35,986 nucleotides of DNA from Mycobacterium botniense (GTDB lineage Bacteria > Actinomycetota > Actinomycetes > Mycobacteriales > Mycobacteriaceae), in the NCBI RefSeq assembly GCF_010723305.1, contig NZ_BLKW01000003.1, forward strand, positions 1 through 35,986, given 5' to 3'. The notes below the pieces were generated by a model, which searched no databases, was not told where the DNA came from, and saw only the letters and a program-made list of their open reading frames with translations. A program made the translations under genes and the position numbers. Shown here piece by piece: positions 6,692 through 14,691 of the stretch (position 1 is its first letter; every line of letters starts with the position of its first letter).

Positions 6692-7351
6692 AAATAGTCC
6701 TCCTATACCTAGTAGTGATCTCAGATCATCAACAGAGCCACGAAACGCGTTGGCGTCCACGGACATTCCCGCAACCAGCGCGGCGTCGGTGAATTGCCAA
6801 ATGACGGGGGTGGCGCCGCCGTAGCCGGTCCAGCCTTGGCCGTTGTCGCCGCCCGCGTCGGCGTATTCGGTGCTGGCGTAGTTGCCCTCTTCGTAGTAGG
6901 CCGACGACACCAGCCCGACCACACCGGACAGGTCGGGGGAGCCGATCTGTTGCCAATACCAGTGCGGTATATGGGACAGCCGCATGTTGACACCCGCCGC
7001 GACGAACGCGTTCCACACGGCCCAAAAGTTGGTGATGTCACCGGAGTTGGCTTCGAAGTCGAGCATGCACGGCGCCGCCCCGTTACTCGGGTCGTTGGCC
7101 AGATAGGTTTGCGCCTGCTGCGCCGGGTCGTCGGTGGTGACATAGTGGTAGCCGACAACCAGGTTTCCGGTCTGCTGCGCCCACTGCCACACGGTGGGCC
7201 AGTACGGGTCTCGGTAGTAGTTTCCTTCCGATACTTTGTGCTCGATCCACGTGAAACCTTCGGAGATGATCTCGTTGAGGGCCGAAACGATGGCCGCCGC
7301 TGGCTGGCCACCCCAGTTGTTATTGGATAAATCCACTCCGTACAGCGTCAC
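6512..7351 (-). CDS. lysA: LysA endolysin, glycoside hydrolase family 25 (lysozyme)
   Basis: GH25 enzymes are N-acetylmuramidases of peptidoglycan. The product begins YGVDLSNNNWG (the usual catalytic Asp of the first strand), then GFTWIEHKVSEG, LVVGYHYVTTDD, PCMLDFEANSGD (the DxE pair) and TPVIWQFTD, all in family order over about 215 residues. After a short turn comes a 59-residue helical tail (LTDAEQQELLQKVREVWDQL) likely to act in wall binding or oligomerisation. It follows an NlpC/P60 gene and precedes LysB. No signal peptide, so export through the holin is expected. An in-frame internal start separates the tail; see the next entry. Confidence 0.9.
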   Translation of the reverse strand: MTLYGVDLSNNNWGGQPAAAIVSALNEIISEGFTWIEHKVSEGNYYRDPYWPTVWQWAQQTGNLVVGYHYVTTDDPAQQAQTYLANDPSNGAAPCMLDFEANSGDITNFWAVWNAFVAAGVNMRLSHIPHWYWQQIGSPDLSGVVGLVSSAYYEEGNYASTEYADAGGDNGQGWTGYGGATPVIWQFTDAALVAGMSVDANAFRGSVDDLRSLLGIGGLFMALTDAEQQELLQKVREVWDQLRGPGGQGWPQLGQNAQGQNLTPVDALASVKNSIEGKQ

Positions 7352-7364
7352 CTGTTTTTCCTCC

Positions 7365-7787
7365 TTAGACGTATCTGCGTGCGTTGTGGAACGGGCCGCC
7401 TTGGACTATCGGCACTTCTTCTACTGGCACCCCGTAGGTGGCGGCTTGGATGATGTTGCCGTCGCCGCTGTAGATCGCGGCGTGGCTGGCGTCGGGGTAG
7501 AAGGTGACCACGTCGCCGGGCTGCAGGTCGGGGCGGTCGACCGGCTGGCCGCCGACCGCGAGCGCCTGACTCGAATGCGGCAGCGTGATGCCGACTTGCG
7601 CGTACGCCCACACGACCAGCCCGGAGCAGTCGAACGCATCCGGACCCGCCGCGCCCCACTGGTAGGGTCTGCCGATCGCGGTACGGGCCACCGCCACAAC
7701 AGTGGCAGCGTCAGCCTTCGATTGCGGGGACATCGCGCTGAGCAACAACAGATGCGCGGCGAGCACGGTCGCGCCAGTTCGGATCAC
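7365..7787 (-). CDS. NlpC/P60 cysteine peptidase with N-terminal hydrophobic leader
   Basis: Family members cut peptide stems of peptidoglycan. The GTG at 7787 overlaps the preceding TGA. The leader VLAAHLLLLSAMSPQSKADA resembles a signal peptide. The domain follows: GRPYQWGAAGPDAFDCSG with the catalytic Cys, then LPHSSQALAVG, LQPGDVVTFYPD, then the catalytic-His region SHAAIYSGDGN. The pattern is close to host Rip-type hydrolases, so it may derive from a host gene. It is the first gene of the lysis cluster, 13 bases before the GH25 endolysin. A second lytic activity for lysis, or a virion-associated peptidase, are both possible. Confidence 0.85.
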   Translation of the reverse strand: MIRTGATVLAAHLLLLSAMSPQSKADAATVVAVARTAIGRPYQWGAAGPDAFDCSGLVVWAYAQVGITLPHSSQALAVGGQPVDRPDLQPGDVVTFYPDASHAAIYSGDGNIIQAATYGVPVEEVPIVQGGPFHNARRYV

Positions 7788-8617
7788 GGTCCAGGACGCG
7801 GCGCCAGCTCGTCGCTGTCTTTGCGCGGACGCCGTCGCGGCGTCGGGGCTAGCACGGGTCCGGTGTCCAGCTTGCGAAGATCACTGGACAGCTTGTCGAA
7901 GTCGACACCCGCGGGGCTCTTGCCGCCGGTGAACATTTCCTCGGTGAGCGCGACGACAGCGACGGTGTTGAAGGCGCTGAAGAACGGCGCGGTGATGGCG
8001 CCGTCACCGCCCCATGTGGGCAGCTGCGCGGTGTGGCGGTCGGAGGCGCCCCACACCGGAATGTAATGTCCGCCTTCGACCCGGTGACGGCCGGGGATGA
8101 GATGCCACGCTTGCCCGGATTCGAACTGGGCTTCCGCGTAGTCGGGAACTAGGATTCCCACACCCACCACTTCAAACAGGCTCAACGCGATCAGCATTTC
8201 GTCCCAGTCCCCCGGTGTCAGCCCGGCGTAGGCGACGATCTTGTGCCGGTTGCCGTCCGCGTCCACGATGCCAGTGTTCTGCCGGAATTCGTAGAGTTCG
8301 TGGACGTCGGTGCCTTGGTCGCTGCCGGGATCGGCGGGGTTGTATCCGGTGATCTCCGAGTAGTTCTGCACCGCGGTGTCGTCGGTGAAATTGACGGTGA
8401 CGCCGCGCAGCGCGTTCGCCAGGCGGATCTCCTCGATGCTGCCCGCGATTGCGCAGTCACCGATCCGGTCGTTGAGGTACATTCGCGGCTTGACCAGACC
8501 GGCGTGCCCGAGCGGGAACTTCAGCGAATCAACGCTTGGCAGGTCGCTGGTGTAGTAGTCGCACAGCCGGATTCGCGGATGGGTGTGGACGGGCTTCAAT
8601 CCGAGCTTGTATTTCAC
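7784..8617 (-). CDS. papain-fold (C39-like) cysteine peptidase-like protein
   Basis: The 277-residue product contains RIGDCAIAGSIEE (candidate nucleophile Cys near residue 54) and later VEGGHYIPVWG (candidate His), the order expected for papain/C39-like folds. Between them are DDTAVQNYSEITGYNP and LTPGDWDEMLIALS. The C-terminal 40 residues are Pro/Arg-rich and low in complexity. Proteins of this type are frequent in actinobacterial phages between tail and lysis genes; whether they are active peptidases is not settled. ATG 8617 is ten bases after the upstream stop. It could act on peptidoglycan, on virion proteins or as a structural domain. Confidence 0.6.
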   Translation of the reverse strand: MKYKLGLKPVHTHPRIRLCDYYTSDLPSVDSLKFPLGHAGLVKPRMYLNDRIGDCAIAGSIEEIRLANALRGVTVNFTDDTAVQNYSEITGYNPADPGSDQGTDVHELYEFRQNTGIVDADGNRHKIVAYAGLTPGDWDEMLIALSLFEVVGVGILVPDYAEAQFESGQAWHLIPGRHRVEGGHYIPVWGASDRHTAQLPTWGGDGAITAPFFSAFNTVAVVALTEEMFTGGKSPAGVDFDKLSSDLRKLDTGPVLAPTPRRRPRKDSDELAPRPGP

Positions 8618-8626
8618 GGCGGTCTC

Positions 8627-8884
8627 CTATGCTTGCTCGAGTGCTTCGCCGAGCTCGGCGAGCGCTTTGTTGTGGCGGTTGTGGGCCAGGACGTGCCCGG
8701 CGGCGACGATGGCGGCGATCGGCCACTCGATCAGCTCGAGCGCTGCCAGCGCAGCCACACCGCCGTAGTAGGCCAGCTGGTCGAGCTCCGGCACCGGCAC
8801 CGTGCCGAACAGCGGAAGCGCAATAGTGGGGCGGTGTTTGGCGGCCACCTGTTTGACCGCGGTTGCTTTCTTGGGTGCGGGCAT
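8627..8884 (-). CDS. small hypothetical protein with one hydrophobic helix
   Basis: ATG 8884 shares a base with the stop of the PLD-like gene (TGATG). The 85-residue product starts basic (MPAPKKATAVKQVAAKHRP), has a central Ala/Leu-rich stretch (YYGGVAALAALELIEWPIAAIVAAG) that could span a membrane, and ends in a charged helix (HNRHNKALAELGEALEQA). The pattern is compatible with a small holin or membrane-associated protein, but it is separated from the lysis cassette by the papain-fold gene. No family assigned. Confidence 0.65.
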   Translation of the reverse strand: MPAPKKATAVKQVAAKHRPTIALPLFGTVPVPELDQLAYYGGVAALAALELIEWPIAAIVAAGHVLAHNRHNKALAELGEALEQA

Positions 8885-9432
8885 CAGGAACCTTTCTGTT
8901 TGCCGAGCATGTTGGCGTGGATGGCGTCGATGCGGCCCCGGGCCTCGGCGGCGACGTAGGGGTCGGCGGTGACGCTCATTTCGTTGTCCTGCAAGCGTTC
9001 GCCCGCGTCGCTCCAGTTGGTTGAGCCCTGAACCACCCAAAGGTTGTCGACCACAACCATTTTCATGTGCATGATGCGGCCGTGTTCGCTTCGTCCGATA
9101 GCGATCGACGACGCCGGATAGTCCTGCTGGGCGAGCAGCTGGCGTTCGTGGACGCCGCCGGCCTGCGAGCTGTCCAGGGTGAGCTGCACGTAGCAGTGCT
9201 CTTGAACGAGCTTGCTGCGCAGTATTTCTGCGAGCTGCGGGTCGTCAAATCCGTACATGGCGACAACCAGGGAGTGCTGGGCGCTGTTGAGCAGATAGCA
9301 CAATGCGCCGTGCACGTCGTCGACCGGGGCGTAGAGGGTGCGCCGGTGCTCGGGATAGCCGGGCGGCAGCGGTTGGGTGCGGTATTTGTCGAGCACCGAC
9401 AGGCTGTAGAGAGGGTGAGCGCGGGTGCTCAT
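8884..9432 (-). CDS. phospholipase D-like protein with a single HKD motif
   Basis: The motif HMKMVVVDNLWVVQGSTNWS is a clear HxKxxxxD signature with the following G-S-x-N, as in the PLD nuclease/phospholipase superfamily. With only one HKD in 182 residues it would act as a dimer, like the bacterial Nuc-type endonucleases. Upstream are HSLVVAMYGFDDPQLAEIL and LTLDSSQAGG, the usual first strands. ATG 9432 overlaps the stop of a small membrane-protein gene. There is no obvious signal peptide. Substrate (nucleic acid or phospholipid) cannot be told from sequence. Its place between tail and lysis genes is unusual for this family. Confidence 0.85.
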   Translation of the reverse strand: MSTRAHPLYSLSVLDKYRTQPLPPGYPEHRRTLYAPVDDVHGALCYLLNSAQHSLVVAMYGFDDPQLAEILRSKLVQEHCYVQLTLDSSQAGGVHERQLLAQQDYPASSIAIGRSEHGRIMHMKMVVVDNLWVVQGSTNWSDAGERLQDNEMSVTADPYVAAEARGRIDAIHANMLGKQKGS

Positions 9433-9548
9433 TTGTTGTCCTTGTGGCCGTGATGGATGGCGTGGCCGACGTATTCGAGGATGGCGCCGATGGCAGCTGA
9501 GGCGAGGCCGCCGGTCGCGAAGGCGGTCAGCCAGCCGGTTGCGCTCAT
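9429..9548 (-). CDS. 39-residue small membrane protein
   Basis: ATG 9548 follows the previous stop by one base, and the TGA (9429-9431) overlaps the PLD-like start (ATGA). The peptide begins MSATGWLTAFATGG, has a hydrophobic helix to about residue 28 (LASAAIGAILEYVGHAI) and ends HHGHKDNK. Overlap at both sides and the clean membrane-helix pattern support it as a gene. It might place the PLD-like protein at the membrane or be a small holin; neither is shown. Confidence 0.6.
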   Translation of the reverse strand: MSATGWLTAFATGGLASAAIGAILEYVGHAIHHGHKDNK

Positions 9549-9549
9549 G

Positions 9550-9978
9550 TCAGGCGGGTGTGATGACGCCGATGCCGTCTGCCGACCAGTTCACCGCGAA
9601 CACGCCGTTGGACGGGGACTGCACCCGCCGAAGTCGACCCAGCCGATCAGCGGATCGGTTGCGGCTGAGCCGGTTTTGGCGTCGTAGAGCACTGCCTTGT
9701 ACGCGGAGAATGTGGCGTTGGACCATTGCGCGTTGGCGCCGGTGAAATCCCAACCTGCTGGGGTGATTGCGATCGACCCGATCACCACACCCCCCGGCGG
9801 TGTAGCCGGGGCCGCTGATCTCATACGCCTGCGGCGTCGACCAGAACTGGTCGGCGGCTTGGTTGGGTGTGTAGCCGGAGCCGACGAGCGCCAGCTTGAG
9901 TGTGTCCGATGTCAGGTTGATCTTTCCCTGCGCCAGCGCAGTGAAGAAGCTGTTGTAGAAGTGAGCGGTTACGGCCAT
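9550..9978 (-). CDS. small virion structural protein; two compensating frame breaks
   Basis: Begins MAVTAHFYNSFFTALAQGKI, then LALVGSGYTPNQ and ISGPGYTAGG. It then leaves the frame at a six-C run (9790-9795, one too many), continues in another frame as VVIGSIAITPAGWDF, AYKAVLYDAKTG and PLIGWVDFGG, and returns to the first frame at CCC 9624-9626 (one too few) as QSPSNGVFAVNWSADG. The repaired protein has about 142 residues and matches a widespread small phage structural family (VLYDD..T...PLIGYVDFG pattern) found near tail genes. Two errors that cancel out inside one conserved fold show the breaks are sequence artefacts. Confidence 0.75.
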   Translation of the reverse strand: MAVTAHFYNSFFTALAQGKINLTSDTLKLALVGSGYTPNQAADQFWSTPQAYEISGPGYTAGGCGDRVDRNHPSRLGFHRRQRAMVQRHILRVQGSALRRQNRLSRNRSADRLGRLRRVQSPSNGVFAVNWSADGIGVITPA

Positions 9979-10049
9979 GCTGATGAAGCCTCCTTTCTGC
10001 GGACGTGTTGTGCGGGAGGGGTTTTCGTTTGAGAGCCGCTGTCAGCGGG

Positions 10050-11204
10050 CTAGTTCCATTCGATGAGCGTGTATCCGGCTCCGCCGTTGCCTCCGTTCGC
10101 GCTTTGACCGCCGCCACCCCCGCCACCGCCGTAGAGTCCGCCGTTGCCGCCGACGTATCCGTTTCCTGAGCCGCCGCCGCCCCCTGCGCCGCCGTTTCCG
10201 GCAGCGGCATCGATTGGCGCGGAGCCGTCCGAGTTATTTCCACCTGCGCCGCCGGTGCGCGTCGTGGAATCGCCGCCAGCGCCAGCTCCGCCTCCAGAGC
10301 TGACGAGGGCCCCACCACCGCCGCCAGCGCCAACGTTGTCGGTGGTATCGCTGACGCCGGGGAAGCCGTAGCTTACGTACCCGTTACCACCCGCTTTGCC
10401 GGTATGTGTGGAAGCGGTTATGCCGGAGGCTGAGCTTGTGCCGCCAGCACCGCCAGGCGGATTCGGGGTACTGCCGACGCCGTTAGCTCCGGGTTGGCCA
10501 CCGCCAGCGGATAGCGAGACGCTGCCAGATGAGAATGTGGACGCGCCGCCAGCGGTCGGGGATGAACCTGCCACCCCGCCTGCGCCGCGAGTGACCGAAT
10601 ACGTCGCGCCGAGCGATGCAACAGGTATGAACACGCGGTCTACGCGGCCTCCGCCGCCGCCTCCGCCACCACCGTAGAAGCCATTGTCGTCGCTGCCAGA
10701 CCCGCCTGCACCGCCGCCGCCGATCAGCGTGACCCAGCAACCGCTTGTGCCAGCGGGCACAGGCTGATTCGTGCGGTTGACGTTCTCTTCGGCGAACGGC
10801 GTGAACGACGAGACGGTCGCGGTGGGCGCCGGCATGGAGGCGGCCGCGGCCATCGCTGGGGCGGCGAGGTTGACGCCGCTCGATACCGCCGGTGCGGGCA
10901 TGGAGGCGGCCGCCGACATCGCGGGTGGTGTGATCGTGCCGCTCGTTGAGAGGGCCGGCGCAGGCATGGTTGCGGTGGCGGCCATCGCCGGGGCCGGCAC
11001 GATGACCTCCACCGTGGGTGCGGGCATCGTTGCGACGGCCTGCATTCCGGGAACCACCATCATGATGGAGTCCTGAATGCTGGGCGCGGGCATCTTCGCG
11101 ATCGCCGACATGGCCGGGACGGTGACTGCTGCGTCGATCACCGGCCACCAGCCCGTCGACGAGGGCGGTGCAGACCAAACACTGTCCCCGAACGGCAGCG
11201 TCAT
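10050..11204 (-). CDS. tail fibre/tip protein with MPAP repeats and polyglycine domain
   Basis: The 384-residue product has two parts. Residues about 20-135 contain repeated units around the motif MPAP (for example SAIAKMPAPSI, QAVATMPAPTV, AATATMPAPAL), spaced 20-30 residues. From about residue 150 it is dominated by glycine (GGGGAGGSGSDDNGFYGG, GAGGGGGALVSSGGG) up to the end YTLIEWN. Alternating Gly runs and short hydrophobic strands are typical of polyglycine sandwich tips of phage adhesins. Downstream of the hub and fibre genes, it is likely a distal fibre or receptor-binding protein. ATG 11204 overlaps the previous stop. Confidence 0.75.
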   Translation of the reverse strand: MTLPFGDSVWSAPPSSTGWWPVIDAAVTVPAMSAIAKMPAPSIQDSIMMVVPGMQAVATMPAPTVEVIVPAPAMAATATMPAPALSTSGTITPPAMSAAASMPAPAVSSGVNLAAPAMAAAASMPAPTATVSSFTPFAEENVNRTNQPVPAGTSGCWVTLIGGGGAGGSGSDDNGFYGGGGGGGGGRVDRVFIPVASLGATYSVTRGAGGVAGSSPTAGGASTFSSGSVSLSAGGGQPGANGVGSTPNPPGGAGGTSSASGITASTHTGKAGGNGYVSYGFPGVSDTTDNVGAGGGGGALVSSGGGAGAGGDSTTRTGGAGGNNSDGSAPIDAAAGNGGAGGGGGSGNGYVGGNGGLYGGGGGGGGQSANGGNGGAGYTLIEWN

Positions 11205-13570
11205 GACTGGTACGCCCTAATCCATGCTTGGCCATCAGCGCCCGCGCCGCCGAACAAATACGGCGCCGCACCGCCGCCACCACCCCCGGGCGCGCTGCCG
11301 GCGAAGCTGTCGAACACCGTGCCCCCGCCGTAATAGATGACGCCGTTGTAGGTTTCGTTTCCGGGTGAGGCGCCGTATTGACTGGTTGGGAGGAAGCCCG
11401 ATCCCCCTGCGCCGCCGGGACAGGTCAGTGTGTGCTGGGTGCCCCCAGGGTCGGTCCACTGGAATGTGGTCGCGGTGCCTGGAAGTCCGGCGGTGAACCA
11501 TTGAATCTGCTGCGGCCCACCGGCACCCACGGTGACGGTGATCGTGCCGCCGGGCGCAATATCGGTTCCGACAACCAGGGTTCCCACGTTCCAGCTGCCG
11601 GCCGAACCGCCCTGCCCTCCGATGAAGACTTCCGCGCCCTGGCCGGCGCCGCCGCCGCCGACGCCGACAAGGTCGAGCTTGTTGCCCGCAACCATCCAAG
11701 GCGGCAGCGTGAAGGTGTATTGGCCGGCCGCGGCGTAGGTGCTCGTTACGGGTGGCTGGTAGTTCGGCGGTACGTTGCTCACCCCGAGCCCGACGTATGG
11801 GGTGTTGCCGGTGTAGGTGATGCCGCTCGATAGCGCGGTGGGCCCGCTGGATCCGGTGTTGCGGGTGAAGCCGGTCTGTTTCGTGTTCGCGCTCGGGTGG
11901 TCGGTTTGCCAAGATTGGCCCAGCCCGGCGATGTACACGGTGCCGGAGCCGACGACCTGGTATTCGACCAGGATGACATCGCCTGGGTTGACCGGGATTT
12001 CGTCTGCGTAGGGGAAGGTGTAGACGTTCCACTGCCCGGTCTTCGACAGGTTGGTGTGCAGGTCGCCGGAGCTGAACAGCGGCGTGATGTTGCCGGAGCT
12101 GTCCATCTTGGCGAAGTTCAGGTAGAACGCTGTGACGGTGCCGGAGTAGTAGCCCCACCACTGGTGAAAGCCGAGGGTTTTCGCCTGGCTGGCGCGCAGA
12201 AAGCCGCCGGCCGACGCGGATTGGGTCGCCGTCACCGTCGAGGGAGCCGAACCGGAGCCCAGCGATTGCAGGCTCATGTTGGACTCGACGGTTTCCTCAA
12301 GGCCGGCCGAGACCGCCCGGTTGTCCTGAATGCCGAGCGTGTTGGTGGCGTTCTGCGCCAACGTCATCGCGTTGACGGTGACGTGCGCGGCGCTCTGCAC
12401 CGCCTGCGTCACCGTCGACAGCGGGTTGCCGCTGCTCGACACCCCCGACAGATTGAGCGCGTTCGCCAGTGTGGTGGCGAGGTTGTCCCACATGTTTTGG
12501 ATCGTCGAGCCGATGTCTTCGATGCCCTGAATCCCCTGGATGGCGGACGCGGGAACGCCGGACAGCAGACTCGAGGGGATCGTGTTGACCTTCTTCACCG
12601 AGCCGTCGTCGAACCACACCTGCCCCGCAGTCGCAATCGCGTCCACCAGGGGGCGCAGAAAGACCGTGTCAACGCTGCCGTCAATCGGGACGGTGAAGGT
12701 TTGCGAAAGCTGCTGCCACACCGACTGGCTCGCTGGCGGGTTGGTGAACTCGGCCAGCACGACCGATGACACGCGTTGCGGCACCTGCATACCGGCGAAC
12801 TTGTACTGCAGCACCTCCAGCCGGATTGGGTTGGTTCCGGTGTAGACGAGACCGGCCCACTTCGCCCAGATCGACATGGCGAGCTGCTCGCCGGGCGTGA
12901 CCGGGATCGGGTTGCCGACATCGGAGTAGAGGTATGCGCCGTCGGGTTGGATCAGCAGCGAACCGGGGTTGGTGCGCCCGGTGGTGCCGTCCCAGGTGAT
13001 CTGCGGGGCGCGCGCCGACACCGACGCCGCGGTGTCGAAGCCGGGCGCCCACAGCAGTTCGGGGTTGATGTCGACGATGTGCGCGCCCGCGAGCACAACA
13101 CCGGTTGCGGGGCGCAGCTGGCCGGCGATGTTCAATCCGGGGATGGCCTGCAGCGCGTTAGCGAAGTCCCCGAACGGGTTTCCGGTCAACAAGCCTTGCA
13201 GCGAGTTGACCAGCTGGTTGATCGCGTCTTTGCCTTGCGACAGGATCTGCGACACCGGGTTGTTGGTGCCGGAGCCGCCGAACAACTGGACCACGTTGTC
13301 GATGGCCTGCTGCACATCGGTTGCGGCGTCGTTGATGTCGGACTGCAAGGTGTTCGACCACGACGACAGCTGCGCGAGCACACCGCTGAGGTTTTGGCCG
13401 GTGACCACGCCGATCAACGCTTGGACAACCCAGCGCAGGAATCCCTCTATGAGCTGCTGGCCGATCGCCTCAATCTGCTGCGCAGTGAACGGGCGCGCGC
13501 TAAGCGAGCTGCCTGGCGGGTAGTGTACGGACGGGTCCGGTGTCGTCCAATTCGGCGCTGGACTGGTCAT
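11201..13570 (-). CDS. large minor tail protein (789 aa) with C-terminal Gly-rich domain
   Basis: ATG 13570 overlaps the preceding TGA. The N-terminal third is helical (QIEAIGQQLIEGFLRWVVQAL and repeated Asn/Gln-rich helices). The middle is a beta-rich region with carbohydrate-module-like features (ITWDGTTGRTNPGSLLIQP, QVWFDDGSVKK; then FHQWWGYYSGTVTAFYLNF). The last 150 residues (LDLVGVGGGGAGQGAEVF, GGTITVTVGAGGPQQ, CPGGAGGSGF) form a Gly-rich domain like that of the next gene. This architecture fits a mycobacteriophage minor tail or fibre protein displayed at the tail tip. No catalytic motif is recognised. Confidence 0.85.
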   Translation of the reverse strand: MTSPAPNWTTPDPSVHYPPGSSLSARPFTAQQIEAIGQQLIEGFLRWVVQALIGVVTGQNLSGVLAQLSSWSNTLQSDINDAATDVQQAIDNVVQLFGGSGTNNPVSQILSQGKDAINQLVNSLQGLLTGNPFGDFANALQAIPGLNIAGQLRPATGVVLAGAHIVDINPELLWAPGFDTAASVSARAPQITWDGTTGRTNPGSLLIQPDGAYLYSDVGNPIPVTPGEQLAMSIWAKWAGLVYTGTNPIRLEVLQYKFAGMQVPQRVSSVVLAEFTNPPASQSVWQQLSQTFTVPIDGSVDTVFLRPLVDAIATAGQVWFDDGSVKKVNTIPSSLLSGVPASAIQGIQGIEDIGSTIQNMWDNLATTLANALNLSGVSSSGNPLSTVTQAVQSAAHVTVNAMTLAQNATNTLGIQDNRAVSAGLEETVESNMSLQSLGSGSAPSTVTATQSASAGGFLRASQAKTLGFHQWWGYYSGTVTAFYLNFAKMDSSGNITPLFSSGDLHTNLSKTGQWNVYTFPYADEIPVNPGDVILVEYQVVGSGTVYIAGLGQSWQTDHPSANTKQTGFTRNTGSSGPTALSSGITYTGNTPYVGLGVSNVPPNYQPPVTSTYAAAGQYTFTLPPWMVAGNKLDLVGVGGGGAGQGAEVFIGGQGGSAGSWNVGTLVVGTDIAPGGTITVTVGAGGPQQIQWFTAGLPGTATTFQWTDPGGTQHTLTCPGGAGGSGFLPTSQYGASPGNETYNGVIYYGGGTVFDSFAGSAPGGGGGGAAPYLFGGAGADGQAWIRAYQS

Positions 13571-14668
13571 GACGACAGCGGCGCCCCTACCACGGTGAAC
13601 ACGCAGCGGCCGGTGGAGTATTCGTCAGTTGTCGCCGCTTGCTGCTCGGCGTTCAAATACACGGTGGCGGACGTTCCGGCGCCGACTTGACCGACCGAGC
13701 CCCCGTTGAGCAAAGCCCCGAACTCGGGGATGATCACAGGCGCCGGGGGGCGCCGCGCCCAGCGTGCCGAATCCGCGGCCGATCTCGGCGCCTCCCTGTG
13801 TGTTTGGTGCGCCGCCTAGCCGGGCCACCAAATCCACCTTCGTGTTCACGGTGCCCGCGACCTCAACGGAGGCGAACACCAGCGGAAGATACGGCTGGGT
13901 CTGGGCAGGTATCGTCAGCGATGACAACGTGCGCACTTGGCCGCCCGAGGTTCCGGTGGTGGGTATCCCGGTGACGTTGTAGGCGAACAGGAATGGCAGC
14001 GGAGCCGGGTTGAATTTTCCGGTCGCCGAGTTGAACAGCAGCGTCGCGCCGTTGACTAGGGTTCCCACCAGGTCTTCGGCGCTGGCGATGAGGAAGCTGC
14101 CGACGGTGCCCGGTGAACCTTGCGGCAGCCCGAGGTCCAGCACGTACGCGGACGGGATCCCGGGGCCACCCGGCGCTGTTTCGCGCAGGTCGGCGGTAGC
14201 GCTGCTGCCCGCGGCTAGCGTGTTGACGTTGCCGATGGCCAACTGTGGTGGGGGACCGGGCTGGCCGGCGGCCAGCGGAGGTATCCCGTTTGCTTGTGCG
14301 CCGCCCGGCCCGAACACCATGACAGCGGTTTTCGTCGAACCGGGGTCTATCCCCGCCGGCCACAGGACCGGCCCGTAATACAGCACCGAACCGGCGGGGT
14401 AACCCTCAGGGTTCCAATTCCATTGACCTAGCGGATAATTCGCACCCTGCGCGGTGATGTCATAGTCAACCAGGATCACAGCCCCGTTCGCCGGCGGTTG
14501 CGCGAATGTCAGAGTTGACGGCGGATCCTCGCTGTAGTCAACGCCGTCGTGTTGGCGTTCACCGTTCACATAGACCCGAGTGCTGCCAGGGTAGAACGGC
14601 TGCGACGTAGTGAAAACGGTGTTGGTTCCGTTAACAGCCCCGGACGGGGCTTCGCCGTAAATACTCAC
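13567..14668 (-). CDS. minor tail protein; one-base frame break near C-terminus
   Basis: Starts MSIYGEAPSGAVNGTNTVFT at ATG 14668. It is a beta-rich protein: FYPGSTRVYVNGERQ and NGAVILVDYDI suggest a jelly-roll or Ig-like domain, followed by AVMVFGPGGAQANGIPP. At the six-G run 13745-13750 one base is extra; removing it gives APVIIPEFGALLNGG, GTSATVYLNAEQQAATTDEYS and a stop at 13567 that overlaps the next ATG. The corrected length is about 366 residues. Position between the hub-type gene and the large fibre gene supports a tail role. Exact function unknown. Confidence 0.8.
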
Positions 14669-14691
14669 ACCCGCTGCCCTTTTCCTGTTTT

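Noticed and set aside
9550..9978. real double frameshift producing a novel middle segment
   Set aside because: The alternate-frame middle matches the conserved family sequence, while the written frame does not.
10050..11204. PE_PGRS protein
   Set aside because: Glycine-rich, but there is no PE N-terminal domain and the place among fibre genes and MPAP repeats fit a polyglycine tail tip.
12776..13690. 304-codon plus-strand open frame
   Set aside because: Antisense to the large minor tail protein and its neighbour; no ribosome-binding site and noise-like composition.
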